From Pseudomonas sp. JUb42 (GTDB taxonomy: Bacteria > Pseudomonadota > Gammaproteobacteria > Pseudomonadales > Pseudomonadaceae): 64,000 bases of DNA. A program made the translations under genes and the position numbers. The notes beneath the pieces were generated by a model. That model saw only the letters and a program-made list of their open reading frames with translations, was not told the origin of the DNA and did not search any database. Below are positions 8,437 to 17,302 of the stretch, piece by piece. How positions within the stretch are numbered: the first letter of the stretch is position 1; every line of letters starts with the position of its first letter. The DNA is taken from positions 124,001 to 188,000 of the forward strand of contig NZ_JANUFD010000006.1 in the NCBI RefSeq assembly GCF_024807945.1, written 5' to 3'.

Positions 8437-9063
8437 CTATTCCGATGGAAAGCCCTCCGAGTGACTCACATGACCTTGGCGGGTCAATGGGTGATACCGC
8501 AGCACCTCACGCGAGAACAGGCAATCTAACCGCCGTGCCACCAACTGATATGACGGTGCTTTGATGCCGATTGCCTGGCACTCTGACCTGACAAGCTCCC
8601 AAAAGGCCCGCTTGCCAATGCTTTGCTTAAGTGAGGCCTGGAACGCGCGTTCCACTACCTCCTCCGTGTCGGGAGAGAACTCCAGAGGATCTTGGGCAAG
8701 TTCCATGATTCCGCGCAGCGACCTGGCGTCCAAGGACTTCATGTCCATCTGGACTTTGTGCGGCCACGGCTTACCAAGCTCCACCTCGTCAGTTTGCGCG
8801 AGTGTCTCTACTGACACAGGCGTGAGTACCGGCTTGGCTGAGTACGCAGTCATCGAGACCGGTTTGAACTCTGATTCACCTGAGTTGTTTACGCAGAGCA
8901 GGAGCTGGTCGGCCACTCTTAGGAATCTGAGTTTGGGAAGCAGTTGGCATGAAGCCGGGAGGCCTGGAAAATACTGGTTACCCGCAGTCCTCATGCTGAG
9001 GCTCAGAACTTTAGGGCCTCCGGTTTTCACGATTCTCAGCTTCGGTTGATGTTCATTAGCCAT
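8437..9063 (-). CDS. Stand-alone transposase-type DNA-binding protein, first gene of the tni operon (208 aa)
   Basis: Residues about 132-185 (EEVVERAF..., WELVRSECQAIGIKAPSYQLVARRL) align with the winged-helix segment just before the DDE core of the adjacent TniA (VEQIIADQ..., VQAVCAELKIKDVPSYETVCDRM). The protein stops shortly after, so it has no catalytic domain. The first 130 residues match nothing I know. The start is the ATG at 9063, preceded by TGAGG at a good distance; an upstream in-frame start at 9117 lacks one. It occupies the place tnsA holds in Tn7, but no TnsA catalytic pattern is evident. It may regulate tni expression, compete for transposon ends, or be a decayed transposase fragment; the good ribosome binding site argues for expression. 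Confidence 0.6.
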   Translation of the reverse strand: MANEHQPKLRIVKTGGPKVLSLSMRTAGNQYFPGLPASCQLLPKLRFLRVADQLLLCVNNSGESEFKPVSMTAYSAKPVLTPVSVETLAQTDEVELGKPWPHKVQMDMKSLDARSLRGIMELAQDPLEFSPDTEEVVERAFQASLKQSIGKRAFWELVRSECQAIGIKAPSYQLVARRLDCLFSREVLRYHPLTRQGHVSHSEGFPSE

Positions 9064-9117
9064 GATAAGCCTCATCAGTTTCGCTGTTAGGTAGAAGAAG
9101 TTGCCTAGGTACGGCAT

Positions 9118-9496
9118 TCATCACTATCCGGTTTAAGCAAACTTCCTGATCAAGGCTATGTACATCCAACCATTAATGGCTTTACGCCATAACTGCCTCA
9201 AATTACATAGCCATGTTTGAGGTCTAGCATCTAAATTTTTGGCGTCAAACCAGAATAAATTCGTGAAATTAACTAGCTCATGAATTTCAAAGGGTTGGGT
9301 CTGAAAATTTTTGCTTGGTATGGAAATGAAATTACGAAAACACGCGGTTTTTTTTCGTGTTTTTTGTTCGGAGGGGGGATGGAGGCGGAAAATGGGGCGT
9401 TCAGGGGGGGGCGGTTTTTAAGGGCTGGTCACACACATAGCCCCAGCTGATTAACCCGATTCCACATGCCCTATCCCTGGCAACAGCTCAACCCGC
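9118..9496. other. Non-coding region with clustered inverted repeats; possible transposon end
   Basis: Between the tni operon and the diguanylate cyclase gene there is no gene but several short inverted repeats: GGCTATGTA (9154-9162) with TACATAGCC (9204-9212); CCTCAAA (9196-9202) with TTTGAGG (9216-9222); ATGGC (9176-9180) with GCCAT (9186-9190); TGAAATT (9264-9270) with AATTTCA (9283-9289). ACATAGCC recurs at 9435-9442, next to a CACACA. Repeated short sites next to the first transposition gene are what a TniA-bound end would show. The AT-rich part gives way to G-rich sequence near 9370. I could not match these to a partner end on the left. Confidence 0.4.
9337..9363. terminator. Possible Rho-independent terminator downstream of the GGDEF gene
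   Basis: AAAACACG (9337-9344) pairs with CGTGTTTT (9356-9363) and is followed by further T on the + strand; reading leftward it ends in a short U run. The stem is GC-poor and the loop is long, so the terminator call is tentative. It lies about 130 bases past the stop of the leftward diguanylate cyclase gene. Confidence 0.35.
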
Positions 9497-10795
9497 CTAA
9501 GCGCCTGGCTTATGAAAACGATACTGTCCCTTGCCTCGATGCTTGGCTTCATACATCGCGGAGTCTGCAGCACGCATGATCTCTTCGACGCTGCTCCCGC
9601 TTTCAGGCAGACAGGCAATGCCTATGCTTGCGCCCAACAGGAAGCTGTCTTGGTCCGCTGCGACTTGCTTGACCAGTTTCTCGGCGACTGCAGCAACGTC
9701 CTCGCGGCTGTCAACGCCTTCAATGATGACTGTGAATTCGTCCCCGCCAATCCTCGCCAATCGGTCATACGGTCGTAAACACGCATGTAACTGAACACTT
9801 ACCCAGCGCAAAGCCTCGTCGCCACGGTCATGGCCAAACTTGTCGTTGATCTGTTTGAAGCCATCCAGATCGAGGAATAACAATGCTCCCAGGCGCCCTG
9901 TGCGTTGATTACGCGAAATGGCGGCCTCCAATGCCTGCATGAATCCGCGGCGATTGAGCAGCCCGGTAAGCGGATCAGTGATGGTCATGACTTCAAGCTT
10001 GCGGTGCAGCTCTCGCACCGCTGACATATCCAGCGCCAGGACCGTCATGGCCTGCTGCCCGTCCGGCAACGGCGAGCATGACAAGGCAACCGGGATGATC
10101 TGCCCATCGCGACTGCGCAGATTGGCGTCGTGTAGACGAAGATTTTCGCCGCGCTGCAAGTGATCCAGCCACAGCGAGGTCTGCCAGCTCTCTTCATGAG
10201 GTGTTTCGATCCACGCCTGTAACTCTGTGCCCTGTAGTTCATCGCCGGCGCAACCGAGCATGCGCGTGATGGCCGGGTTGGCGAAACGGATCAGACCGTC
10301 GCTGTCCACAACCAGAATACCTTCGGCGGTATTGTCCAGAATCGAGGCGTTGAATGAGCGCTCGCGCTCCAGTTGCTCACTGGTGCGCAGCAGACTGCGC
10401 CGGTAATGATCATGCTCCAGTAGAATCCGTGCCTTATGCAGCAGCATGGTCGGATTCACCGGTTTGGTCATGAAGTCTACCGCGCCGGCTGAATAGCCTT
10501 GATTCAGCACAGCCTCGGTCTGGCGCATGCCCGAGACAAAGATGATCGGGGTAAACCGGCTATTGGGATCAGCACGCATTCGCCGGGCGACTTCAAAACC
10601 GTCCATGCCCGGCATCTGAACATCCAGCAGCGCCAGGCCAATTTTCCCGGTGGCCATGACTTCCAGTGCTTGAGTACCGGAGCTCACACAGCGAACGGTT
10701 CTGCCGAGTTCCTCAAGTAACTCCTGCATTTCCTCCAGGTTTTCTTCCTGATCGTCTACTACAAGAATTTCCAATACTTCTTCTTGCACTTGCAA
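9497..10795 (-). CDS. Response regulator diguanylate cyclase, REC-PAS-GGDEF (432 aa)
   Basis: It makes cyclic di-GMP under two-component control. The receiver (1-125) has the acidic pair (VVDDQEEN), phospho-acceptor Asp58 (LLDVQMPGMDG) and Lys111 (FMTKPVNP). A PAS domain (about 145-260; SILDNTAEGILVVDSDG) follows. The GGDEF domain (about 270-430) begins DPLTGLLNRRGF and has an intact active site (RIGGDEF). An RPYD motif five residues before GGDEF is a canonical inhibitory I-site, so product feedback is likely. No EAL domain. The cognate kinase is not adjacent; the nearest is the hybrid kinase at 12835. The gene diverges from a Cap15-like membrane protein across 271 bases. Confidence 0.95.
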   Translation of the reverse strand: MQVQEEVLEILVVDDQEENLEEMQELLEELGRTVRCVSSGTQALEVMATGKIGLALLDVQMPGMDGFEVARRMRADPNSRFTPIIFVSGMRQTEAVLNQGYSAGAVDFMTKPVNPTMLLHKARILLEHDHYRRSLLRTSEQLERERSFNASILDNTAEGILVVDSDGLIRFANPAITRMLGCAGDELQGTELQAWIETPHEESWQTSLWLDHLQRGENLRLHDANLRSRDGQIIPVALSCSPLPDGQQAMTVLALDMSAVRELHRKLEVMTITDPLTGLLNRRGFMQALEAAISRNQRTGRLGALLFLDLDGFKQINDKFGHDRGDEALRWVSVQLHACLRPYDRLARIGGDEFTVIIEGVDSREDVAAVAEKLVKQVAADQDSFLLGASIGIACLPESGSSVEEIMRAADSAMYEAKHRGKGQYRFHKPGA

Positions 10796-11066
10796 TGCGC
10801 ACCTCCATGTTCATAAAACCCACTTGCCATCGGGCCAGTCGCTGGACAGATGCGAGCCAATGCCGCAATAGCATAGTACTGGATACGCTGGGCGTCGCCT
10901 TTTCGAGGTGACCTTAAGCCGGTTGCGCGCTCTGTACGAAATCAGTTTGCCTGACTACGCTTCTGATGCTGCTAAGCGAGCCAATCCCATCGCGTATGAC
11001 CGTTGACTCCTGTCGTCTAGCAATTCCCAAGCGCCAACGGCGCAAGACGATAATGAGGAACGCCCC

Positions 11067-11720
11067 ATGTCGCTGCATACCTATTCCGTTAATGATTTGC
11101 TCAACTCCACAGAACGCACCCAGGCGCTTTACAAACTGGCGGCCGGAGCCAGCGTGATCGTAGGCACCATCGCCTCGATATTTGCCTGGATTACCACGTA
11201 CTGGGGAGCCTCGATAGCCTTGACGGCTCCGGCGGCCGTGGTGGTTTATTTGTTCATGGTCAGGCGGGTTGAACTCGATCTCTGGAAAAATAACCTGGTG
11301 CGTATTGTGCTTGGAATCTCACTGCCCAATATCAATGGTCGTTGGAAGGCGACTGTTCAGCGCCGCAATCGCAATGGGCAAGATCTGCAGGATTCGAATG
11401 ACGGAGAAATGTATATCTTCCAGACCTGGTCAACACTGGGCGTGCAGTTTGAGACCGAGTTCACCTCCTCCCACAGCACCGGAGGTTTTTTAACCCAGGG
11501 CGGGCATCATTTGGTGCTGACGATTGAGTATCAAGCGGATCTGCGCGACCCATACAGAGATAATGTGGACATACAGGCGCATAAAGGGGTGTCGAAATTC
11601 AAAATCCCCATGAAAGATGATGGAGAGTTTGATCTGTTAAAAATCGAAGTGCCCTACTACACCGATCATAGGGAAACCGGGATGATCAAGCTGGAGCGCA
11701 TACTGGTTGCGGACAGTTGA
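11067..11720 (+). CDS. Cap15-like two-TM beta-rich protein, possible cyclic-nucleotide-gated membrane effector (217 aa)
   Basis: Two membrane helices (about 23-45 and 48-66) precede a soluble beta-rich domain (86-212). That domain follows the pattern I know for Cap15, the SMODS-associated 2TM-beta effectors of CBASS antiphage systems: PNINGRW at 87-93, IFQTWSTLGVQFET at 117-130 with SSHS just after, a central LxxxxEYQ strand, HKGVSKFKI at 172-180 and a final YYTDHRETGMIKLERI. In CBASS, Cap15 binds a cyclic nucleotide made by an adjacent CD-NTase and damages the inner membrane. No CD-NTase is visible in the window; the nearest nucleotide cyclase is the divergent GGDEF gene. The family call rests on remembered motif order, not a search. 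It could act alone or sense c-di-GMP, which is inference. Confidence 0.6.
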   Translation: MSLHTYSVNDLLNSTERTQALYKLAAGASVIVGTIASIFAWITTYWGASIALTAPAAVVVYLFMVRRVELDLWKNNLVRIVLGISLPNINGRWKATVQRRNRNGQDLQDSNDGEMYIFQTWSTLGVQFETEFTSSHSTGGFLTQGGHHLVLTIEYQADLRDPYRDNVDIQAHKGVSKFKIPMKDDGEFDLLKIEVPYYTDHRETGMIKLERILVADS

Positions 11721-11799
11721 AACCGGCAATTAAACACCTCAGGACCGGGAGAGCGGCAGACCCGCCCTCCCCCTCATATGTTTTGCGGGCTTAATGCGG

Positions 11800-12276
11800 T
11801 CATTGATCAAAGCGCAAATCCACATAATCCACCGACGGCGGATCGCAAGGGTTGTCCATTTCCTGCATGCGCCAGAACTTGCGTGCGCCGGTGATCTTAA
11901 AGGTGTATTCGCCGTCGCGGACACAGGCCTTGCCCCCGGCGAGATAGGAAACCTGGGTGACGATGCGGCCCTTGAAGGTGAAAGTCTTGGCGCTGACCGA
12001 GGTGATGATGCCATCGACCATCAGCTTGTCACTCGTCTCGTTGGACGTTTGCTGACCGCTAAGGTAGAGCGTGCCGTTGCGCTCCTCCACCGTGCCCAGA
12101 CCGGCTTTGTCCTTGTCCCAGCTAATCCATTGCAGGGTCATTTTGTGCTGTCCCAGCAGCTTTTTATAAGCGCCCTTGTCCTGGATGACGGTCGGCCCGG
12201 CGGGATCGGCAGCCAGTAGTACAGTGGAAGAACATATCAGTGCTGCGCCAAGGGCGAGCGCGAACTTGCCAATCAT
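11800..12276 (-). CDS. Hypothetical secreted protein (158 aa)
   Basis: The N-terminus is a Sec signal peptide (MIGKF, hydrophobic core, then LLAADP), so the mature protein of about 135 residues is periplasmic or exported. Two cysteines about 22 residues apart (KACVRDGE and DNPCDPP) could form a disulfide. The rest reads as alternating beta strands with conserved-looking Trp and Gly positions (LQWISWD, TLYLSGQQ). I recognise no named family. It is convergent with the Cap15-like gene, and the small cytoplasmic gene at 12314-12562 lies upstream on the same strand. Confidence 0.75.
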   Translation of the reverse strand: MIGKFALALGAALICSSTVLLAADPAGPTVIQDKGAYKKLLGQHKMTLQWISWDKDKAGLGTVEERNGTLYLSGQQTSNETSDKLMVDGIITSVSAKTFTFKGRIVTQVSYLAGGKACVRDGEYTFKITGARKFWRMQEMDNPCDPPSVDYVDLRFDQ

Positions 12277-12313
12277 AAGCGGGGAATCCTTATGCTTTGA
12301 TGATGGAGCCGGT

Positions 12314-12562
12314 TCAGTCGTGGGTTATCACCCCGGTCATGGCGGTGAACTGACTTTGTCGATTGCGTAATTTATCGAGGACTTCAACGGGCGTCGATTC
12401 CCGGAACACCACCATGTGACCGACTTCACTGCCACCTTCGGTGACCCGTTCGATATCGTTGATCATCCAGGTCTTCAGCTCTTCGAGCGTGATGCCCAGT
12501 TCCTGCGCCACTCGTTGCTTGAAGCGTTCAGCGTCGTACTGGTTGAATTGATCGTTGTTCAT
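12314..12562 (-). CDS. Small hypothetical cytoplasmic protein (82 aa)
   Basis: This is an acidic 82-residue protein with no signal peptide or membrane segment. The first half is helical (AERFKQRVAQELGITLEELKTW cut across two helices), the second half is beta-like and ends in GVITHD. GAGCCCCC reads into the ATG, a modest ribosome binding site. It lies 38 bases upstream of the secreted hypothetical gene on the same strand, so the two are probably co-transcribed. I do not recognise a family. Confidence 0.65.
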   Translation of the reverse strand: MNNDQFNQYDAERFKQRVAQELGITLEELKTWMINDIERVTEGGSEVGHMVVFRESTPVEVLDKLRNRQSQFTAMTGVITHD

Positions 12563-12834
12563 CAGGGGGCTCCTGCCTGGCTTGTGAAGTTAAGGCCACG
12601 TTGAGGCGCCACAGTTCACTATCGCTCAGGCGGCGCCGTTATTAACCCCCCCTTTAGTCGTGGACCGAAAGACTCGTTGCGTTTCGTCTACATGGTCTAG
12701 TCTCTCCACCAATGTCGACTTTCGGTCGGTAAACCTGCCTGTAAGGAAGGCCAAAACATGCAGGGTTGTAGCGGACAAGTGGCTCCTGCCTCCCAGGACT
12801 TGTACCCGAGGAAGTTCAATTTCAAGAGAGATTT

Positions 12835-14967
12835 ATGCCTCCAGCCGACGTAAAAACTGCAGCGTTTTTGGCCCAGAAGCCTGGCCATGGTATGCCTGAC
12901 CAGGCTTTGCTCAGACGATTTGAAATAGCTTCGATATGGCTGTGCAGTGCGGCGATTGTGGTGGGCCTTTTGGCATTGATGGGCTATTTACTGGACGTTT
13001 CCGGCCTCATACGTTTGGGCGCAGGGCTTCAGGGAATGTCGCCTCTTACTGCGATCGGCTTGATCTGCGTGGCTTCAGCCAATCTGCTGGTGCATAAATC
13101 AAAATGGCTGATGTGGAGCTGCCTGGTTGTAACCTTCACCATTACCACTGTGGTCCTGATGAGTCATGTGCTCATCGGCCGGGACGTGGTCAGCCCATCG
13201 ACCGCCGCCCTGTTGTTCCCCCAGCGCTCAGCGCCTGTTGGCCTCACCTCGATCGCCACGGCGACATGCCTGACGTTACTGGCGTTGTCACAGACGATGC
13301 GTGCAATCGGCAAGCACAACATCAGTGAATGGCTGGCGGCCGCTACGCTGGTTATTGCCGGGCTGGGAACCCTGGGTTATGTCTACGGCGTCAAAGATCT
13401 TTACTCACTCTATCCCTTCAACACCATGGCCCTGCATACGGCCCTCGCCCTGCTTTGCCTGGCCGGGGCTACATTACTGACACAGTCCAGGGGCTGGATG
13501 GCAATAGTCGTTTCGGCCAGAAGACCCGGTTCAGTCACCCGACGGCAACTGACACTGACCGCGATGTTGCCGGTCACCGGCTGGTTGCTGATCTATGCGG
13601 TCAATACCCAACTCATAGGGGCCGCGACCGCGATCGCCCTGGTGGTCGTTCTGATGTTTCTTCCATTGGTCGCGCTAATCATCAGGGACGGCGTCATACT
13701 TGCTCGGCTGGACGACGAACAGCGTATCAACCAACGTCTGGAAGGCGATATTCGGGCAGCGTTAGAACTTGAATTACATGAAAAGCGCCAGGCTCTGCAA
13801 AATGAAACCCAGCAGCGCAGAAACGCTGAAGATGCGATGTACCGTGCCCAGCGCCTTGAAGCCATCGGCCAACTAACGGGCGGGATAGCGCATGACTTCA
13901 ATAATCTGTTGATGGCCGTGTCCGGCAACCTTGAGTTTGTCCAGCGTAAACTGCCAGCCGATTCTCCAGCGCTCAAAAATCTGTCCAGAGCGGCTCAGGC
14001 AACGGAAAAAGGGATCAGGCTGACGGCCCAATTACTCGCCTTTTCCAGAACCCAGCGCCTTGATGTAAGAGCGGTTGGGCTCAATGAAATCATCAAGGCG
14101 TCAAAGGAACTGCTCGGCAATGCCCTCGGCCCCCGGATTGATGTAGAAATCACGCTGGCTGATGAGGAGATCTGGATACAGACAGATCCCCTGCAATTTG
14201 AATTGGCCATCGTCAACCTTGCATTGAATGCACGGGATGCCATGCCAGACGGTGGGAAATTTTCCATCAGTGTCGGCAACGTCTCGCAGGTCGAATCGAC
14301 GGTGGAGGTGGTGGTCACTGATACCGGTATCGGAATGACTCCGGAAGTCGCTGGAAAGGCCGGTGAGCCGTTTTTTACGACGAAAGAACATGGTAAAGGC
14401 AGCGGCCTGGGGTTGGCGCAGGCTTATGGTCTTTGTCGCCAGAGCGGTGGAGATCTGCGCATTATCAGTGCGGTCGGCAGAGGCACTACGGTCGTACTGT
14501 CCATGCCAAAAGCAGAGGCTGGCGCGGCCCAACCCGTGGGCGCAGATGAACCGCAACCCGGCAGTGCGATGGCGGTTCCCCTGCCGGGGCAAGCTATCCT
14601 GGTCGTCGACGATGACGATAATGTCCGCAGCGTAATAACCGAATCACTCAAGTCGCATGGGCATACGGTTTATGAAGCCGCCAATGCCGCTGCCGCATTA
14701 ACCATCCTGGAATCCCATAGCTGCGCCATCGCCGTCATGGATTTCCTGATGCCGGGCATGAACGGAGCCGACCTCGCCAGAAAAGCCCGAACGATCCAGC
14801 GCGAGTTGCCGATCATCTTTGTCAGCGGCTTCTCGGATACCCTGGCCCTGGACTCTATCTTCAACGCCGTTGTCCTGCGCAAGCCTTTCGAACTCGAACG
14901 GCTGCATGAGGCGATTGGCAAGCTGATCAAGCTTGATGAGCCTTCCGTCAGGAGTGAACTCCTTTAG
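12835..14967 (+). CDS. Hybrid sensor histidine kinase with membrane sensor domain and C-terminal receiver (710 aa)
   Basis: The N-terminal 290 residues contain about seven hydrophobic helices in a MASE-like integral membrane sensor. A short coiled coil (about 300-340) leads to the kinase core: His353 in GGIAHDFNN, N box LALNARDAMP, G1 box VTDTGIGM, and G2 box GKGSGLGLAQAYG. A receiver domain follows from about 585 (ILVVDDDD, phospho-acceptor Asp in VMDFLMPGMNG, Lys in LRKPF). The kinase core is of the HisKA type used by hybrid kinases that relay phosphate to their own receiver. AGAGAG precedes the ATG. It stands alone; possible partners are the REC-PAS-GGDEF protein at 9497 or an outside regulator. 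It ends 14 bases before the convergent chemoreceptor gene. Confidence 0.93.
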   Translation: MPPADVKTAAFLAQKPGHGMPDQALLRRFEIASIWLCSAAIVVGLLALMGYLLDVSGLIRLGAGLQGMSPLTAIGLICVASANLLVHKSKWLMWSCLVVTFTITTVVLMSHVLIGRDVVSPSTAALLFPQRSAPVGLTSIATATCLTLLALSQTMRAIGKHNISEWLAAATLVIAGLGTLGYVYGVKDLYSLYPFNTMALHTALALLCLAGATLLTQSRGWMAIVVSARRPGSVTRRQLTLTAMLPVTGWLLIYAVNTQLIGAATAIALVVVLMFLPLVALIIRDGVILARLDDEQRINQRLEGDIRAALELELHEKRQALQNETQQRRNAEDAMYRAQRLEAIGQLTGGIAHDFNNLLMAVSGNLEFVQRKLPADSPALKNLSRAAQATEKGIRLTAQLLAFSRTQRLDVRAVGLNEIIKASKELLGNALGPRIDVEITLADEEIWIQTDPLQFELAIVNLALNARDAMPDGGKFSISVGNVSQVESTVEVVVTDTGIGMTPEVAGKAGEPFFTTKEHGKGSGLGLAQAYGLCRQSGGDLRIISAVGRGTTVVLSMPKAEAGAAQPVGADEPQPGSAMAVPLPGQAILVVDDDDNVRSVITESLKSHGHTVYEAANAAAALTILESHSCAIAVMDFLMPGMNGADLARKARTIQRELPIIFVSGFSDTLALDSIFNAVVLRKPFELERLHEAIGKLIKLDEPSVRSELL

Positions 14968-14981
14968 GAGTCAAGCAGCCC

Positions 14982-16601
14982 TCACACCACAAACCGGCTT
15001 ACCAACTGATTGAGATTGACCGCCAGCTTCGACATCTCGCTGCAAGCCACGGCGGTCTGGCTCGCCCCCGCTGAACTCTGCGCCGCCAGTTCGCGAATGC
15101 TGATCAGGTTGCGGTCGACCTCATGGGCCACATGGGCCTGCTCTTCGGACGCGGCGGCGATGAGGATATTGCGTTCGTTGATCTGGCTGATGCCCATGGC
15201 AATCTGATCCAGCGAGCTGCTGGCTTGCTGCGCGACATCGAGGGATTCGGTCGCCAGTTCCTTGCTGGTATTCATCGATTGCACGGCCTGTTCTGACTCG
15301 CCCTGAATGGCCGTGATCATCTGCTCGATTTCTTGCGTCGACTGCTGGGTGCGGTGGGCCAGCGCCCTCACCTCGTCCGCAACCACGGCAAAGCCTCGCC
15401 CCTGCTCACCGGCGCGTGCGGCTTCAATGGCTGCGTTGAGCGCCAGGAGATTGGTCTGTTCGGCGATGGCGCGAATGACCTCGACCACCTTATTGATGCT
15501 CTGTGCCCGGTTCGACAGGCCTTGAATCTGGTCGCTGGTGTTTTCCACGTTGCCGCTCAGCTTTTGAATCGACTTCAAGGTCTGGGCCACACGATCCAGG
15601 CCGACTTCAGTGAATCCATGGGTGCGTTTTGACTCTTCAGAGGCCGATTCGGCGTTACGGGCGACTTCGTCCACCGCAGCGCTCATCTCGGTGACCGCCG
15701 TAGCGGCCTGATTGACTTCATCGTTCTGCGCCACCAGACCGCGGCTGGACTCTTCTGTGACTGCGGTCATTTCTTCTGCCGCCGAAGCCAGTTGAGTGGA
15801 AGATTCGGATATTTCCAGGATGGTGGCGCGCAGGTTCTCTTGCATTTGGGCAAGCGCCTTGAGCAGCCGCCCCGCTTCATCGGTTCCGCTTACCAGAACC
15901 TCTCGGGACAGATCGCTACCGGCAATGCGCTCGGCAACGGACAAGGCATCGCCAATGGGCGACGTGATGCTTCTGGTCAGCATGATTGCCAGGCCGATGG
16001 TCAGCAGCACGACCCCGGCAATCAGGCCGACAACCAGCCAGAGTCCCTGGGAATAAAGACTGGCGGCGTTGTCGCCTGCTGCCGCCGCGCCCAGGTTATT
16101 GGCGTCGGTCAGCTCTTTGATCTGCCCTTCCATCTTCGACGTTATGGGCCGGATACCGTTGACGTTCAGGTTACCTATCGCGGCCAGATCCCCGCTCTTC
16201 ATGAGCGGCCCAAGCAGATCCAGCTGACTGGAATAGGCCTCGGCCGAGGTCTTGACCGCCTGATAAAGCGTGCGTTCCTGATCGCTTGTGATGAAGGGCT
16301 CATAGTTAGCCACGGCATCCGAGAATGCCTTGCGAAAGCCCGGGAAGGTCTCGATGGTCTTTTGCATGTCCTCGCGTCCGGCGATGGCCCGCTGGACTTC
16401 AAGCCTGAGTCGCATCACCCCGGCGTTCATCAGTGCGGTTTGCCGCACGCTGGGCATCCAGTTGGTTTCGACCTCCTTTTCCGCTTCGCGCAGATGGCGC
16501 ATCTGCACTACCGCAACGACGCCAAGCACAAAAACCAGGGCAATGATCAGCGTAAAGAACAGCGCTGCACGTGGGGCTACGTTGAGATTTCTAAGGCGCA
16601 T
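14982..16601 (-). CDS. Methyl-accepting chemotaxis protein (539 aa)
   Basis: This is an inner-membrane chemoreceptor. TM1 lies at about 11-32. A periplasmic four-helix-bundle sensor (about 35-190) starts with the [15 protein letters not shown] pattern typical of 4HB_MCP_1 domains. TM2 (about 191-212) is followed by HAMP ([23 protein letters not shown]). The cytoplasmic signalling hairpin contains the conserved tip ([20 protein letters not shown], then [15 protein letters not shown]). There is no C-terminal CheR/CheB tethering pentapeptide (it ends LVSRFVV). Ligand unknown. It is a single transcription unit. Confidence 0.96.
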   Translation of the reverse strand: MRLRNLNVAPRAALFFTLIIALVFVLGVVAVVQMRHLREAEKEVETNWMPSVRQTALMNAGVMRLRLEVQRAIAGREDMQKTIETFPGFRKAFSDAVANYEPFITSDQERTLYQAVKTSAEAYSSQLDLLGPLMKSGDLAAIGNLNVNGIRPITSKMEGQIKELTDANNLGAAAAGDNAASLYSQGLWLVVGLIAGVVLLTIGLAIMLTRSITSPIGDALSVAERIAGSDLSREVLVSGTDEAGRLLKALAQMQENLRATILEISESSTQLASAAEEMTAVTEESSRGLVAQNDEVNQAATAVTEMSAAVDEVARNAESASEESKRTHGFTEVGLDRVAQTLKSIQKLSGNVENTSDQIQGLSNRAQSINKVVEVIRAIAEQTNLLALNAAIEAARAGEQGRGFAVVADEVRALAHRTQQSTQEIEQMITAIQGESEQAVQSMNTSKELATESLDVAQQASSSLDQIAMGISQINERNILIAAASEEQAHVAHEVDRNLISIRELAAQSSAGASQTAVACSEMSKLAVNLNQLVSRFVV

Positions 16602-16769
16602 ACGGGCTCCTGACTTCCATGGAAAAGGTAGACCTGTAAAAGAACTATCGACGCGTAATCCAAATCTTTAAGCAGCGTAGGCGGATTTTCTTCGATGTGC
16701 CTGGCGGCAGCCGACTGGTTGGCGGGAGTAGACGCTGTGGTGGCAGTTACAGCGTCTGGCGAGCGGGAA

Positions 16770-17261
16770 TCAGATAACGATGTAGTCGTTGCGCTGAACC
16801 ACACCGCTGTGCTCGCCTTCGACCAGATGGATATAACGACCGTCTACCAGGTCGATCGGCAGGCAGTCATCAATATCCATCACCGCATCGGTATGAGGCT
16901 TGCTCCATTGCGCAAGCATCCGCTGCTTGCCTTTGGATTTGGCTTCGTTCTTGTCTTTCGCCACGACCAGAAGATAGTGATGCGCTTCGCCAAAGGCCTG
17001 AGGGTCATAGCCGCCCAGATTGATGAAATACAAACGCGGCGACCCTGGCCGGGGAGCCAGCAGGCTGATTTCCACCTTGAAGTTCTCCACTCCATCGACG
17101 GCCATCCAGGCGTCGATATGCAGCCCCGCAGGCTTGCCGAACCAGCTCTGGCGCAGTTGCGGATAGGCTGCCTCCAGACTTGTGGCAACAACGAAGGCGA
17201 CATCATGAACTTCAATCGCAGCCTTGGGATGTTTGCCGCCCAGCATCACAACAAAAAGCAT
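16770..17261 (-). CDS. DUF1543-type protein (163 aa)
   Basis: The sequence starts MLFVVMLGGKHP and contains AWMAVDGVENFKVEI and YFINLGGYDP, which is how I remember DUF1543 proteins of gamma-proteobacteria. It is soluble and mixed alpha/beta; the function is unknown. The C-terminal third resembles a second half-repeat (HTDAVMDIDDCLPIDLV). It follows the DUF1883 gene by 41 bases on the same strand, so the two small conserved genes are probably co-transcribed. Confidence 0.7.
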   Translation of the reverse strand: MLFVVMLGGKHPKAAIEVHDVAFVVATSLEAAYPQLRQSWFGKPAGLHIDAWMAVDGVENFKVEISLLAPRPGSPRLYFINLGGYDPQAFGEAHHYLLVVAKDKNEAKSKGKQRMLAQWSKPHTDAVMDIDDCLPIDLVDGRYIHLVEGEHSGVVQRNDYIVI

Positions 17262-17302
17262 GGTATTCCCTTGGCCAGGTGTTACGCGTAAATACGGTAC
17301 AA

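Noticed and set aside
8437..9063. TnsA endonuclease, because of its place before the transposase gene
   Set aside because: No TnsA-like Glu-Asp-Lys nuclease pattern is visible; the recognisable part resembles the transposase winged helix.
9497..11720. A complete CBASS operon
   Set aside because: No CD-NTase, Cap2, Cap3 or HORMA/TRIP13 gene is visible; only the effector-like protein is present.
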